A DNA stretch of 22,624 nucleotides from Yinghuangia elevatio (GCF_040649515.1 NZ_JBEZFP010000147.1:1-22624); one strand, 5' to 3'; shown: positions 14,037 through 21,618, counted from the stretch's first letter. Made by a program: numbers and translations. Notes: generated from the letters alone by a model not told the origin.

Positions 14037-15551
14037 TCAGCCCACGTGCACCGCACGGGCCGGAATCTCGGCCCCCTCCTTGGCGGGCGCGGGCCGCGGG
14101 GTGTTCATCAGGAACCCGACCAGCACCGCGGCGCCGACCAGGATGAACGCGGCGTACGTCGTCGCGATAGAGAACCCGTGCACCAGCCCCTCCCGCTGCA
14201 CCTGCGGGGTCACCGGTCCGTGCTCCTTCATGTAGTCGCCGGTCGCGGTCGTCGCGATCGTGTTCAGCAGCGCGATGCCGATCGAACCGCCCACCTGCTG
14301 CGCGGTGTTGGCCATCGCGGACGCAACACCAGAGTCCTCGGCGCGCACGCCGTGCGTCGCGTAGTTCATCGCGGGCGCCATCACCAGGCCCATGCCCGCA
14401 CCGAGCAGGAACTCGGCGGGCAGGACGCCGGCCGCGTACGAGGTGCCCACATCGATGCGCGAGAGCAGGAACATGCCGCTCGCCGCGATGAGCATGCCGG
14501 GCACCATCAGCGCGCGAGGCGCCACCTTGGGCAGCAGCCGCGACGACAGGCCGCCGCCGCTGATCACCACGCCCAGCGACATCGGCAGGAACGCCAGGCC
14601 GGCCTTGACCGGCGAGAAGCCCTTGACGACCTGGAGGTAGTAGGTCAGGAACAGGAACATCGCGAACATCCCGATCACCGCGAGGCCGATGGCCAGGTAC
14701 GCACCGCCGCGGGTGCGGTCCAGCATCACGCGCAGCGGCAGCAGCGGCTTGGCGACCCGGGACTCGACGTACGCGAACAGGCCCAGCAGCAGCGCGCCGC
14801 CGACGAGCAGGCCGACCACGGTGCCGGAGCCCCAGCCGTCGGTCTCGGCCTCGCTCAGGCCGTACACGATCGCGAACAGGCCCGCGGTGACCAGCAGGAC
14901 GCCCGGGATGTCGAACCGCGCGCGGCCCTTGGCGCGGGTCTCGCGCACCACCATGTAGGCGCCGGTGCCGGCGATCGCGGCGATGGGGATGTTGACGAAG
15001 AAGCACCAGCGCCAGTCCAGGTACTCGGTCAGCACGCCGCCGAGCACCAGGCCGAGGGCGCTGCCGCCGCCCGCGATCGCCCCGAACACACCGAACGCCT
15101 TGGCGCGTTCGCGGGGATCGGTGAACCCGACCGCGAGCAGGGACAGCGCGGCGGGGGCGAGGAGGGCGCCGAAGCCGCCCTGGAGCGCGCGGGCGGCCAG
15201 CAGCAGCCCGAACGTGTTGGCGGCGCCGCCGAGCGCCGAGGCACCCGCGAAGCCGACCAGGCCGATCATGAACGTGCGCTTGCGGCCGGTGTAGTCGGCG
15301 ATGCGTCCGCCGAGCAGCAGCAGGCTGCCGAACGCGAGCGTGTACGCCGTGATGACCCACTGCCGCGACGAGTCGGACACGTCGAGGTCCTGCTGCGCCG
15401 AAGGCAGCGCGATGTTCACGATGGTCACGTCGATGATGACCATCAGCTGCGCGAGTGCGATGAACGTCAGGGCGAGCCAGCGGCGGGGGTCCGCCTCGGA
15501 GGGGGAGGCCCCGGCCGCCGCTTCCTTGTGCGGGGTGTCCGGTGTGCTCAT
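14037..15551 (-). CDS. DHA2-type MFS drug exporter, 14 transmembrane helices
   Basis: A 504-residue proton-driven exporter of the major facilitator superfamily, QacA/EmrB branch. TM1 has the D1 motif DVTIVNIALP (41-50), motif A is at about 81-92 (GGRIADYTGRKR), and a motif C-like stretch SALGLVLGGVL is followed by EYLDWRWCFFVNIP, typical of DHA2 members. Hydrophobic segments number about 14. ATG 15551 is preferred because AAGG lies 8 bases upstream; ATG 15572 would add seven residues. It lies 198 bases downstream of the TetR gene on the same strand, so it is its likely target. The drug or metabolite carried is unknown. Confidence 0.95.
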   Translation of the reverse strand: MSTPDTPHKEAAAGASPSEADPRRWLALTFIALAQLMVIIDVTIVNIALPSAQQDLDVSDSSRQWVITAYTLAFGSLLLLGGRIADYTGRKRTFMIGLVGFAGASALGGAANTFGLLLAARALQGGFGALLAPAALSLLAVGFTDPRERAKAFGVFGAIAGGGSALGLVLGGVLTEYLDWRWCFFVNIPIAAIAGTGAYMVVRETRAKGRARFDIPGVLLVTAGLFAIVYGLSEAETDGWGSGTVVGLLVGGALLLGLFAYVESRVAKPLLPLRVMLDRTRGGAYLAIGLAVIGMFAMFLFLTYYLQVVKGFSPVKAGLAFLPMSLGVVISGGGLSSRLLPKVAPRALMVPGMLIAASGMFLLSRIDVGTSYAAGVLPAEFLLGAGMGLVMAPAMNYATHGVRAEDSGVASAMANTAQQVGGSIGIALLNTIATTATGDYMKEHGPVTPQVQREGLVHGFSIATTYAAFILVGAAVLVGFLMNTPRPAPAKEGAEIPARAVHVG

Positions 15552-15639
15552 GGCGATCGCCTTCTTCGTCATTCTCGTCGTGGTCCGATGTCGGGGTGGC
15601 GGCACCGGGGGACTTGGACTTGGACGTGCGTGTGCCGGG

Positions 15640-15661
15640 CACGGCGGTGTGTCCCGCCGTG
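15640..15661 (-). promoter_or_regulatory. Inverted repeat between TetR and MFS genes
   Basis: CACGGCGG (15640-15647) and CCGCCGTG (15654-15661) form a perfect 8-bp inverted repeat with a 6-base gap, about 90 bases before the MFS start. It differs from the TetR operators upstream. It may be a hairpin that dampens read-through or a separate protein site. Confidence 0.4.
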
Positions 15662-15749
15662 TGCCTGAACGGTGTTGCGGGGGGCGCGGAACGGAGCCGG
15701 CGTGCGGTGGCATGCGCGCCGGGACGGGCGTACGGGTGGCGGCCAGGGG

Positions 15750-16448
15750 TCAGAGGTCGTCCGCTCGGCCGCTCGCGAGCCGCTTGCGGACCTTGTCGAA
15801 GTCCGCCAAGGTGACGACGGGCGCCGGGAGTTCGGCGCGTTCGCCGTCGCCCTCGGCGCGCAGGCCGTCGAGGTAGATGTCGAGGTGCCGGTGCGCGAGG
15901 TCGCCGTCGACGAGGAGCTTGGCGATCGCCGGGAGCGGGCGCGTCAGGCGGATCACCATGAAGGTGATGTCGCCGAACGCGATGTCCTTGCGCACGAGCC
16001 CTTGCTCCTGGGCGGTGTCGAGGATGCGCTGCACGACGGTGCCCGCGGCGAGCCGCGCGCCGTCGACCTCGTCGTCGAAGACCACGCGGCCGGCGAGCGC
16101 GGGCATGGTCGCGCCGATCTTGGCGTCCAGCGCGCGGTGCATGAACAGGCGGAGCGCGTGGTACGCGTCGGTGCCGTTCGCCTCCGCGTCCTGGGCCGCG
16201 TCGACCATGGCGGAGAACGTGTTGAGCACGACGGCGCGGATCAGGTCGTCGCGGTCGGGGAAGCGGCGGTAAAGGGTCGCGATGCCGACGCCCGCGCGCC
16301 GTGCGATCTCGTCGAGCGGGGCATCGGCGCCGGACTCGATGAAGATGTCGCGCGCGGCCTCGATGATCAGCTGCCGGTTGCGCTGCGCGTCGGCCCGCAT
16401 CCGTCCCTCGCCCGACTCCTTGCGCCCCGCGTCGCTCCGCTCGCTCAT
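15750..16448 (-). CDS. TetR family repressor of the MFS exporter
   Basis: A 232-residue dimeric repressor. The helix-turn-helix lies at about 45-63 (LDEIARRAGVGIATLYRRF), followed by PDRDDLIRAVV. The C-terminal ligand domain contains ALRLFMHRALDAK and the segment DITFMVIRLTRPLPAIAKLLVDGDLAHRHLDIYLDGL. This layout matches TetR regulators with the SBRP-type C-terminal domain. ATG 16448 is the only good start; GGGGTGG lies 4 bases upstream. A tiny ORF overlaps the start (see 16445-16465). Two matching palindromes upstream are likely autoregulatory operators. It should control itself and the exporter downstream. Confidence 0.94.
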   Translation of the reverse strand: MSERSDAGRKESGEGRMRADAQRNRQLIIEAARDIFIESGADAPLDEIARRAGVGIATLYRRFPDRDDLIRAVVLNTFSAMVDAAQDAEANGTDAYHALRLFMHRALDAKIGATMPALAGRVVFDDEVDGARLAAGTVVQRILDTAQEQGLVRKDIAFGDITFMVIRLTRPLPAIAKLLVDGDLAHRHLDIYLDGLRAEGDGERAELPAPVVTLADFDKVRKRLASGRADDL

Positions 16449-16465
16449 GCCGCCACCCCGCTCAT
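16445..16465 (-). CDS. Possible 6-codon leader ORF coupled to TetR gene
   Basis: On the minus strand ATG 16465 is preceded by GAGGAG with a 5-base gap, a far better ribosome binding site than that of the TetR gene. It codes MSGVAA and stops at TGA 16447-16445, which overlaps the TetR ATG as ATGA. This is the geometry of translational coupling. No independent evidence that it is translated. Confidence 0.35.
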   Translation of the reverse strand: MSGVAA

Positions 16466-16484
16466 GCCGTCTCCTCGTGGTGCA

Positions 16485-16505
16485 GGTGGAGAAAATTCCT
16501 CCGCT
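16485..16505. promoter_or_regulatory. TetR operator, copy 2 (imperfect)
   Basis: GGTGGAGA (16485-16492), spacer AAATT, CCTCCGCT (16498-16505). It matches the perfect copy at 16525-16545 in 16 of 21 positions, the left arm almost fully. It lies immediately downstream of the predicted transcription start of the TetR gene, 40 bases from copy 1. Confidence 0.65.
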
Positions 16506-16513
16506 TGATGAAG

Positions 16514-16543
16514 ACCGTAGCAGAAGTGGAGAGAATTTCTCCA
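16514..16543 (-). promoter_or_regulatory. Predicted promoter of TetR-MFS transcript
   Basis: On the minus strand the -35 box TGGAGA (16538-16543, four of six matches to TTGACA) and the -10 box TACGGT (16514-16519) are 18 bases apart. The -35 box lies inside operator copy 1, and transcription would start near 16507, next to operator copy 2. Binding at either site should block RNA polymerase. Confidence 0.5.
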
Positions 16544-16545
16544 CT
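16525..16545. promoter_or_regulatory. TetR operator, copy 1 (perfect palindrome)
   Basis: AGTGGAGA (16525-16532), spacer GAATT, TCTCCACT (16538-16545): perfect 8-bp arms. It is an AT-richer island in very GC-rich DNA. It lies 77 bases upstream of the TetR start codon. The other side of this 300-base gap (16546-16748) is G-rich with repeated GGCGG and TCGGACG words and carries the mshC promoter. Confidence 0.75.
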
Positions 16546-16735
16546 AGTTCTCCTCCGATTTTCGACGCAGCCTGTGCCGCGCTCCGTGGACGGCGGCGGG
16601 CGGCCCCGGGGCGGCAGCCGCGGACGGGCGGCGGGCGGCCGGCGTACGGGCGTCGGACGGGGGTGGACGGCTGTCGGACGCGGGCCGCGGCGCGCATTCC
16701 GGCCCGCCGGTATCCGGCGTGCGCTCACGTACCGT

Positions 16736-16741
16736 TACGCT
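16736..16741 (+). promoter_or_regulatory. -10 box for leaderless mshC transcript
   Basis: TACGCT (TAnnnT) ends 7 bases before ATG 16749 and no proper ribosome binding site is seen (TAGG is only 1 base from the start). No clear -35 box. Confidence 0.48.
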
Positions 16742-16748
16742 CATAGGC

Positions 16749-17975
16749 ATGTATGCCTGGCCCGCACCCGAACTGCCCGTCCTGCCAGGTCAGGGCGCGT
16801 CCCTGCGCGTGTTCGACAGCGCCGCCCGCGACCTCGTCACGACCGACCCGGGGCCCGTCGCCGGGCTCTATGTCTGCGGCATCACGCCTTATGACGCCAC
16901 CCACATGGGGCATGCCGCGACCTACGTCGCGTTCGACCTCCTCCAGCGGGTCTGGCGCGACGCGGGGCACCGCGTCCACTACGTGCAGAACGTCACCGAC
17001 GTCGACGACCCGCTGCTGGAGCGCGCGGCCCGCGACGGCGAGGACTGGACCGAGCTCGCGGAGCGCGAGACCACGCTCTTCCGCGAGGACATGACGGCCC
17101 TGCGCGTCCTGCCGCCGGACCACTACATCGGCGTCGTCGAGGCCATCGACCGCATCGTCCCGCTGATCGTGGACCTGCGGGACAAGGGCGCGGCGTACGA
17201 CGTCGACGGCGACGTCTACTTCGCGGTCGCCTCCGACGCGCGCTTCGGCGGGGTGTCGGGCTACACCGCCGAGGAGATGCTCAAGCTGTCCGCCGAACGC
17301 GGCGGCGACCCGGACCGGCCCGGCAAGAAGAACCCGCTCGACCCGCTGCTGTGGCGCGCGGCGCGCGACGGCGAGCCCTCGTGGCCCAGCCCGCTCGGCC
17401 CCGGCCGCCCCGGCTGGCACGTCGAATGCGTCGCCATCGCGCTGGAACACCTCGGCATGGCCTTCGACATCCAGGGCGGCGGCTCGGACCTGGTCTTCCC
17501 GCACCACGAGATGGGCGCCTCGCACGCGCAGGTCGCCACCGGCGAAGCGCCGTACGCCAAGGCGTACGTGCACGCCGGCATGGTCGCGCTGCACGGCGAG
17601 AAGATGTCGAAGTCGCGCGGCAACCTGGTGTTCGTCTCCGCGCTTCGCAAGGGCGGCGTCGACCCGATGGCCATGCGCCTGGCGCTACTCGCGCACCACT
17701 ACCGCAGCGACTGGGAGTGGACGGACGAGGTGCTGGCCACCGCCGAGGCCCGGCTCGAACGCTGGCGCGCCGCGGTCTCGCGCCCCGACGGCCCGTCGGC
17801 CGATCCCCTCCTGGCCGAGATGCGCGCGCGTCTGTCCGACGACCTCGACGCCCCCGGCGCCCTGGCCGCGATGGACGCGTGGGCGGACCGCCAGCTCACC
17901 GAAGGCGGTGCGGAGGAGTCCGCCCCCGGCGTGGCGTCCCGAGCCGTCGACGCGCTCCTGGGCGTCGCTCTGTAG
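16749..17975 (+). CDS. mshC: Cysteine:1D-myo-inosityl 2-amino-2-deoxy-alpha-D-glucopyranoside ligase
   Basis: A 408-residue class I aminoacyl-tRNA-synthetase-like enzyme. It activates cysteine with ATP and joins it to GlcN-inositol, the third step of mycothiol synthesis, in the cytoplasm. Close to cysteinyl-tRNA synthetase but shorter. The N-terminus MYAWPAPELPVLPGQG is typical of MshC. Zinc ligands are likely Cys43 (YVCGITPYD), Cys227 (HVECVAI) and His252 (FPHHE). The HIGH motif reads THMGHA (51-56) and the second is KMSKS (285-289). All are intact. ATG 16749 is chosen; the frame opens upstream at 16719 but the extra residues do not fit the family. In S. coelicolor this gene directly follows the SCO1664 gene; here an exporter cassette lies between them. 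Confidence 0.97.
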   Translation: MYAWPAPELPVLPGQGASLRVFDSAARDLVTTDPGPVAGLYVCGITPYDATHMGHAATYVAFDLLQRVWRDAGHRVHYVQNVTDVDDPLLERAARDGEDWTELAERETTLFREDMTALRVLPPDHYIGVVEAIDRIVPLIVDLRDKGAAYDVDGDVYFAVASDARFGGVSGYTAEEMLKLSAERGGDPDRPGKKNPLDPLLWRAARDGEPSWPSPLGPGRPGWHVECVAIALEHLGMAFDIQGGGSDLVFPHHEMGASHAQVATGEAPYAKAYVHAGMVALHGEKMSKSRGNLVFVSALRKGGVDPMAMRLALLAHHYRSDWEWTDEVLATAEARLERWRAAVSRPDGPSADPLLAEMRARLSDDLDAPGALAAMDAWADRQLTEGGAEESAPGVASRAVDALLGVAL

Positions 17976-18017
17976 GCAAGCCCGGGAAGAACCCGCCCCG
18001 CCGGGTCGGGGCGCACC

Positions 18018-18812
18018 TCAGGGGGCGATCGAGTCGACGTAGCCGCCGTCGACGCGTACCGCCGCACCTGTGGTCGCCGACGCCTGCACGGAGCTGAGGT
18101 ACACCACCATGGCGGCGATCTCGTCCGGCTCGATCAGGCGCTGGAGCAGGGACTGCGGCCGGTGCACGCGCATGAACTCGCGCTGCGCCTCGTCCCACGG
18201 CAGCGAGCGGTCCACCAGCTGGTAGACGAAGTCCTCGACCCCACCGGTGTGCGTCGGCCCGGCGACCACGGTGTTCACCGTGACACCGCTGCCGGCCGCC
18301 GCCTTCGCGAACCCGCGCGAGACGGCGAGGAGAGCGGTCTTGGACATGCCGTAGTGGATCATCTCGGCCGGCACGGCGAACGCCGAGTCGCTGGCGATGT
18401 ACTGGATCCGGCCCCAGCCGCGGTCCGTCATGCCGGGCAGGTACGCCCGGGTCAGGCGCACCGCGGTCAGCACGTTCACCTCGAAGTACCGGCGCCACTC
18501 CGCGTCGGTGATCTCCAGCGGCTCCTGCGCGCCGAAGATGCCGAGGTTGTTCACGAGGATGTCGATGTCCGGCAGCCGGTCGACGAGTTCGGCGGTGCCC
18601 TCGTCGGTCGCGAGGTCCGCCGCGACGCCGAGCACGTCCGCGCCCGGCGCGCCGTGCCGGATCTGCCCGACCGCGGCGTCGACCTTGCCCGCGTCGCGCC
18701 CGTTGACCGCGACCCGCGCGCCCGAGCGGGCCAGCCCGGCGGCGATGGCCAGCCCGATGCCTTGACTGGAACCGGTGACCACGGCGGTCTTCCCCGTGAG
18801 GTCCAAGTGCAT
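18018..18812 (-). CDS. Short-chain dehydrogenase/reductase (SDR, classical)
   Basis: A 264-residue NAD(P)-dependent oxidoreductase. The Rossmann motif TGSSQGIG is at 13-20, NNLG at 88-91, and the catalytic Ser141, Tyr154 and Lys158 (YGMSK) have the usual spacing. NGRD at 37-40, with Arg39, suggests NADP(H). The C-terminal VRVDGGYVDSIAP closes the fold in family style. The substrate is unknown. ATG 18812 fits the usual start; no strong ribosome binding site is seen. It converges with mshC; a weak 6-bp hairpin (17995-18012) lies between the stops. Upstream is a 12-bp inverted repeat. It could be co-regulated with the dioxygenase and binding-protein genes on the same strand, but the 239-base gap argues for its own promoter. 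Confidence 0.95.
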   Translation of the reverse strand: MHLDLTGKTAVVTGSSQGIGLAIAAGLARSGARVAVNGRDAGKVDAAVGQIRHGAPGADVLGVAADLATDEGTAELVDRLPDIDILVNNLGIFGAQEPLEITDAEWRRYFEVNVLTAVRLTRAYLPGMTDRGWGRIQYIASDSAFAVPAEMIHYGMSKTALLAVSRGFAKAAAGSGVTVNTVVAGPTHTGGVEDFVYQLVDRSLPWDEAQREFMRVHRPQSLLQRLIEPDEIAAMVVYLSSVQASATTGAAVRVDGGYVDSIAP

Positions 18813-18871
18813 GTGGCGACAACCCGTCTTCCGTGTGTGGGCGGCGCGTCGGCCCCAACTCGGGGACCGGC

Positions 18872-18903
18872 GCCATGCGGTGCCCGTGCGCGCACCGCAT
18901 GGC
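18872..18903. promoter_or_regulatory. 12-bp inverted repeat upstream of SDR gene
   Basis: GCCATGCGGTGC (18872-18883) and GCACCGCATGGC (18892-18903) are perfect complements with an 8-base gap. It lies 60-91 bases before the SDR start codon, so it could be an operator or a leader hairpin. Its size also fits a terminator for read-through from the gene ending at 19052, though that stop is 149 bases away. Confidence 0.6.
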
Positions 18904-19051
18904 CATCAGCCTGCAACGGCGCCGCCCGGGGAGCGCACGGCACACGCCGGGTTCCGCGGAGCGCCGCCGACGCGGCCGGCTCCGTCGGCGCTGTCGCACA
19001 CTCCGCTCTCTCGGCTCTCTCAGCTCCGTCGGCTCCGTCGACCCGGCCGGA

Positions 19052-20713
19052 TCAGCCCGTGCGGCCCAGCCGGTCGGGCAGCAGGCAGGCGTCCCCGAAC
19101 ATCGTGATGCCGGTGATCTGCCGGCGGTACGCCGTCGCCGAGCATGCGTCGAGGTACGTCCACACCGGCACTTGCTCGGCGGCGATGCGCTGCACCCGCG
19201 CATACGCCGCGGCCCGCACGCCCGCGTCGACCGCGGTCCGCGCCTCGTCCAGTGCCCGGTCCGCCTCGGCGTCCCGCCACCCGCCGAGATTGGCCGGCCC
19301 GCCGCCGCGCAGCAGTTCGGAGAGCGCCGGCTCGGGATCCGTGAAGGACACGCTGAACAACGAGGCCTGGAAGTCGCGGTTGACGATGACCCCGGACTGG
19401 TAGCCGGGGCCGTCGACGGCGCGGATGTCCATCTGCACGTTCTTGAGGGTGAGCAGGCGGCTCTGGATGTACTCCGCGGTCTTCCGCGAGGCCGGGCTGT
19501 TGAGTGCGGTGAAGGTGAACCTCAACGGCTTGCCGGCGGTGGCGAGTTCGTCGAGCAGCGCTTGGGCGCGGGCGCGGTCCTGACCCGGCTGCCGGGCGTC
19601 CGGGGCGGCGTACAGCGTGCCCGCCGGGAAGAGGCCGGTCGATCCGGGCAACTCCCGGCCGTAGACCGTCTTGACGAGGTCGGAGGTGTCCAGCGCGGCG
19701 GCGAACGCCTGCCGTGCGCGGACGTCGTCGAACGGTGCCCGCGTCGTGTTGAAGACGATCAGGAGGCCCCCGGCCGTCACGGTCTCCGCCACACCGAGGC
19801 CCGCGTCCCGTGCGGCGCCCGCCTGGGTGGCCGCCGAGGCGAGCAGCAGGTCGGCGCCGCCGGAGGCCACGGTCTCGACCTGCTGCCGCTCGTCCAGCGC
19901 CGTCCTGACGACGAGCCGGTCCAGGTACGGGCGTTCGGGCTGCCAGTAGCGCGGGTTGCGTTCGAACACCATCTGGCTGCCGCGCGTCCACGAGGCCAGG
20001 ACGAAGGGTCCCGCGCCGACCGGGTTCGCCGCGAACCCCGCCGGGTCCGCGGCGATGGCCTTGGGGGAGCCGACGAACGCGAGGCTGCGGGCCACCACGC
20101 CGTCGAAGTGCGGGTTGGGCGCGGGGAGGGACACGGTGAGCGTGACCGGGTCCGTGACCGCGAGCCGGAGGTCCTTGGCGATCCGGAACTGCGGTGAGCG
20201 TACGCCCGGGTCGGCGGCCCGTGCCCAGTTGAAGCGGACCGCGTCGGCGTCCAGCGTCGTCCCGTCGGAGAACAGCACGCCGGGGCGGAGCCGGAGCACC
20301 CAGGTCGTCCCGCCGTCCGGGGTGGTCAGCGACTCGGCGAGTTGCGGGCGCACCTCGCCGTTGCGCTGGTCCGCGTACACGAGCACGTCGAACACCGCGG
20401 CCATGCGGGTGCCGTACGTGATTCCCGTGGGGTTCACGGCCGCCGGGTCGAAGCCGTTCGCCTCCAGGGACAGCATCAGCGTCGCCGTGCCGCCGCGCAC
20501 CGCGGGGGCCGTCGGGTCGGCCGCCGGGGCGCCGGCGGAGTCGTTGCCGCCTCCGCCGCAGGCCGCCACCGAGGCCGCGAGGGCGGAGGACAGCACGCCG
20601 GCGGAGAACACGCGGCGGCTGACACTGGTCGGCTGGGCCAGTCTTCGTGTCGGCGGGACGCGGGTCGGCCGGGTCGTCGGCGTCATCGGGGATATCGGGA
20701 ACATCGGTGTCAT
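19052..20713 (-). CDS. Tat-exported lipoprotein, SBP family 5 solute-binding protein
   Basis: A 553-residue extracytoplasmic binding protein of ABC importers (peptide/opine/nickel class, SBP_bac_5). N-terminus: a long polar lead (1-31), a twin-arginine motif SRRVFSAG (Arg33, Arg34), a hydrophobic stretch, and lipobox VAAC with Cys52 as the lipidated residue. This suggests folding before export. Domain features: AESLTTPDGGTTWVLRLRPGVLFSDGTTLDADAVRFNW, NPVGAGPFVL, RNPRYW and the hinge-lobe VFNTTRAPFDDVRARQAFAAALD. ATG 20713 has GGAG 6 bases upstream; Met4 and Met10 are alternatives. It follows the dioxygenase gene by 40 bases, so they are probably co-transcribed. No permease or ATPase gene is in the window. 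The ligand is unknown; the partner enzyme suggests it could be a sulfonate- or aryloxy-type compound (inference). Confidence 0.93.
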   Translation of the reverse strand: MTPMFPISPMTPTTRPTRVPPTRRLAQPTSVSRRVFSAGVLSSALAASVAACGGGGNDSAGAPAADPTAPAVRGGTATLMLSLEANGFDPAAVNPTGITYGTRMAAVFDVLVYADQRNGEVRPQLAESLTTPDGGTTWVLRLRPGVLFSDGTTLDADAVRFNWARAADPGVRSPQFRIAKDLRLAVTDPVTLTVSLPAPNPHFDGVVARSLAFVGSPKAIAADPAGFAANPVGAGPFVLASWTRGSQMVFERNPRYWQPERPYLDRLVVRTALDERQQVETVASGGADLLLASAATQAGAARDAGLGVAETVTAGGLLIVFNTTRAPFDDVRARQAFAAALDTSDLVKTVYGRELPGSTGLFPAGTLYAAPDARQPGQDRARAQALLDELATAGKPLRFTFTALNSPASRKTAEYIQSRLLTLKNVQMDIRAVDGPGYQSGVIVNRDFQASLFSVSFTDPEPALSELLRGGGPANLGGWRDAEADRALDEARTAVDAGVRAAAYARVQRIAAEQVPVWTYLDACSATAYRRQITGITMFGDACLLPDRLGRTG

Positions 20714-20753
20714 GGGGGGCTCCAGAACGGGTCTTGCGGCCGGGGTGCGTGGT

Positions 20754-21560
20754 TCAGCGGGGCGCGTCGCCCTCGATGACGATGCGGTGCATGACGCGCG
20801 GGCCCTGGTAGTCGTAGACCGCGTAGTGCTGCGTGCTGCGGTTGTCCCAGAGCGCGATGTCGCCGGTACGCCACGTGAATCGCACCTGGAACTCCGGCCG
20901 GGTCACGTGGTCGAACAGGAACGGCAGCAGCAACTCGTTCTCGCGCTCGTCGAGTTCGACGATCCGGGTGGTGAAGATCCGGTTCACGTAGAGGCAGCGG
21001 CGGCCGGTGGCCGGGTGGGTGCGTACGACGGGGTGGACGACGGGAGGCAGCGCGTCCATGTCGCCGCCCCGGTGCGAGCGCGACTTCGTGAAGTCGTGTT
21101 CGGCGGTGAGCCCGTCGAGCAGCGCGCGCATCGGCGCGGACAGCGACCGGTACGCACTCTCCATGTCGGCCCACAGCGTGTCGCCGCCGACGGCCGGCAG
21201 GGACACCGCGCGCAGCATCGTCCCCATCGGGGGAGCGGCCATGAACGTCGCGTCGCTGTGCCAGATGTCGGCGTTGGAGACCTTGGGCCCCTCGCCGCCG
21301 GTCGCCAGCACCATGACCTCGGGCAGGTCGGGCGCCGCGGGCTTGCCGAACGGGAAGCGCTGCAAGGCGCCGAAGCCGGCCGCGAAGTCGCGCTGGTGGT
21401 ACGCGGTGGCGTCCTGGTCGCGGAAGAAGAGCACCTGGTGGGTGTGCAGCGCGTCGGCGAGTGCGGCGTACACCGCGGGGGGCGGCGGTTTGCGCACGTC
21501 GAGGCCGCGGACCTCGGCGCCGATCGCGGGAGTGAGGGGGTGGATGTCGAACACGGGCAT
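20754..21560 (-). CDS. TauD/TfdA family Fe(II)/2-oxoglutarate dioxygenase
   Basis: A 268-residue oxygenase that hydroxylates a substrate while turning 2-oxoglutarate into succinate. The iron triad is visible: His101 and Asp103 (WHSD) and His245 (TQHYA). The 2-oxoglutarate-binding arginine lies in the RVMHR stretch (256-259). The segment WDNRSTQHYAVYDY is a hallmark of TauD. The N-terminus IHPLTPAIGAEVRGLDV is usual. The substrate may be taurine, another sulfonate, or an aryloxy acid; it cannot be told. ATG 21560 has GAGGT only 1 base upstream, too close for a normal ribosome site, but no other start fits. It heads a two-gene unit with the binding protein and is divergent from a TetR gene across a 64-base gap. 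Confidence 0.95.
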   Translation of the reverse strand: MPVFDIHPLTPAIGAEVRGLDVRKPPPPAVYAALADALHTHQVLFFRDQDATAYHQRDFAAGFGALQRFPFGKPAAPDLPEVMVLATGGEGPKVSNADIWHSDATFMAAPPMGTMLRAVSLPAVGGDTLWADMESAYRSLSAPMRALLDGLTAEHDFTKSRSHRGGDMDALPPVVHPVVRTHPATGRRCLYVNRIFTTRIVELDERENELLLPFLFDHVTRPEFQVRFTWRTGDIALWDNRSTQHYAVYDYQGPRVMHRIVIEGDAPR

Positions 21561-21574
21561 ACCTCGCGAACCGA

Positions 21575-21614
21575 TGAGACAGTTTGACTTAATCCGATGA
21601 GACGGAATGTCTTA
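21575..21614. promoter_or_regulatory. Repeated TetR-type operators in TauD-TetR gap
   Basis: Two 17-base near-palindromes: TGAGAC-AGTTT-GACTTA (21575-21591) and TGAGAC-GGAAT-GTCTTA (21598-21614). Each copy is part of a direct repeat that begins with CCGATGAGAC (21571-21580 and 21594-21603, 23-base period). They fill the space between divergent starts at 21560 and 21625, so one regulator could control both directions. Confidence 0.68.
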
Positions 21615-21618
21615 CACT
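21613..21618 (+). promoter_or_regulatory. -10 box for leaderless TetR transcript
   Basis: TACACT is followed by GCTCGC and ATG 21625, an exact 6-base gap. It overlaps the end of the second operator. TTGACT at 21584-21589 is a good -35-like word but is 23 bases away, longer than normal. Confidence 0.55.

Noticed and set aside
14046..15668. A 540-codon plus-strand ORF antisense to the MFS exporter
   Set aside because: His/Gln/Arg-rich translation typical of shadows opposite membrane genes; the minus frame has complete DHA2 motifs.
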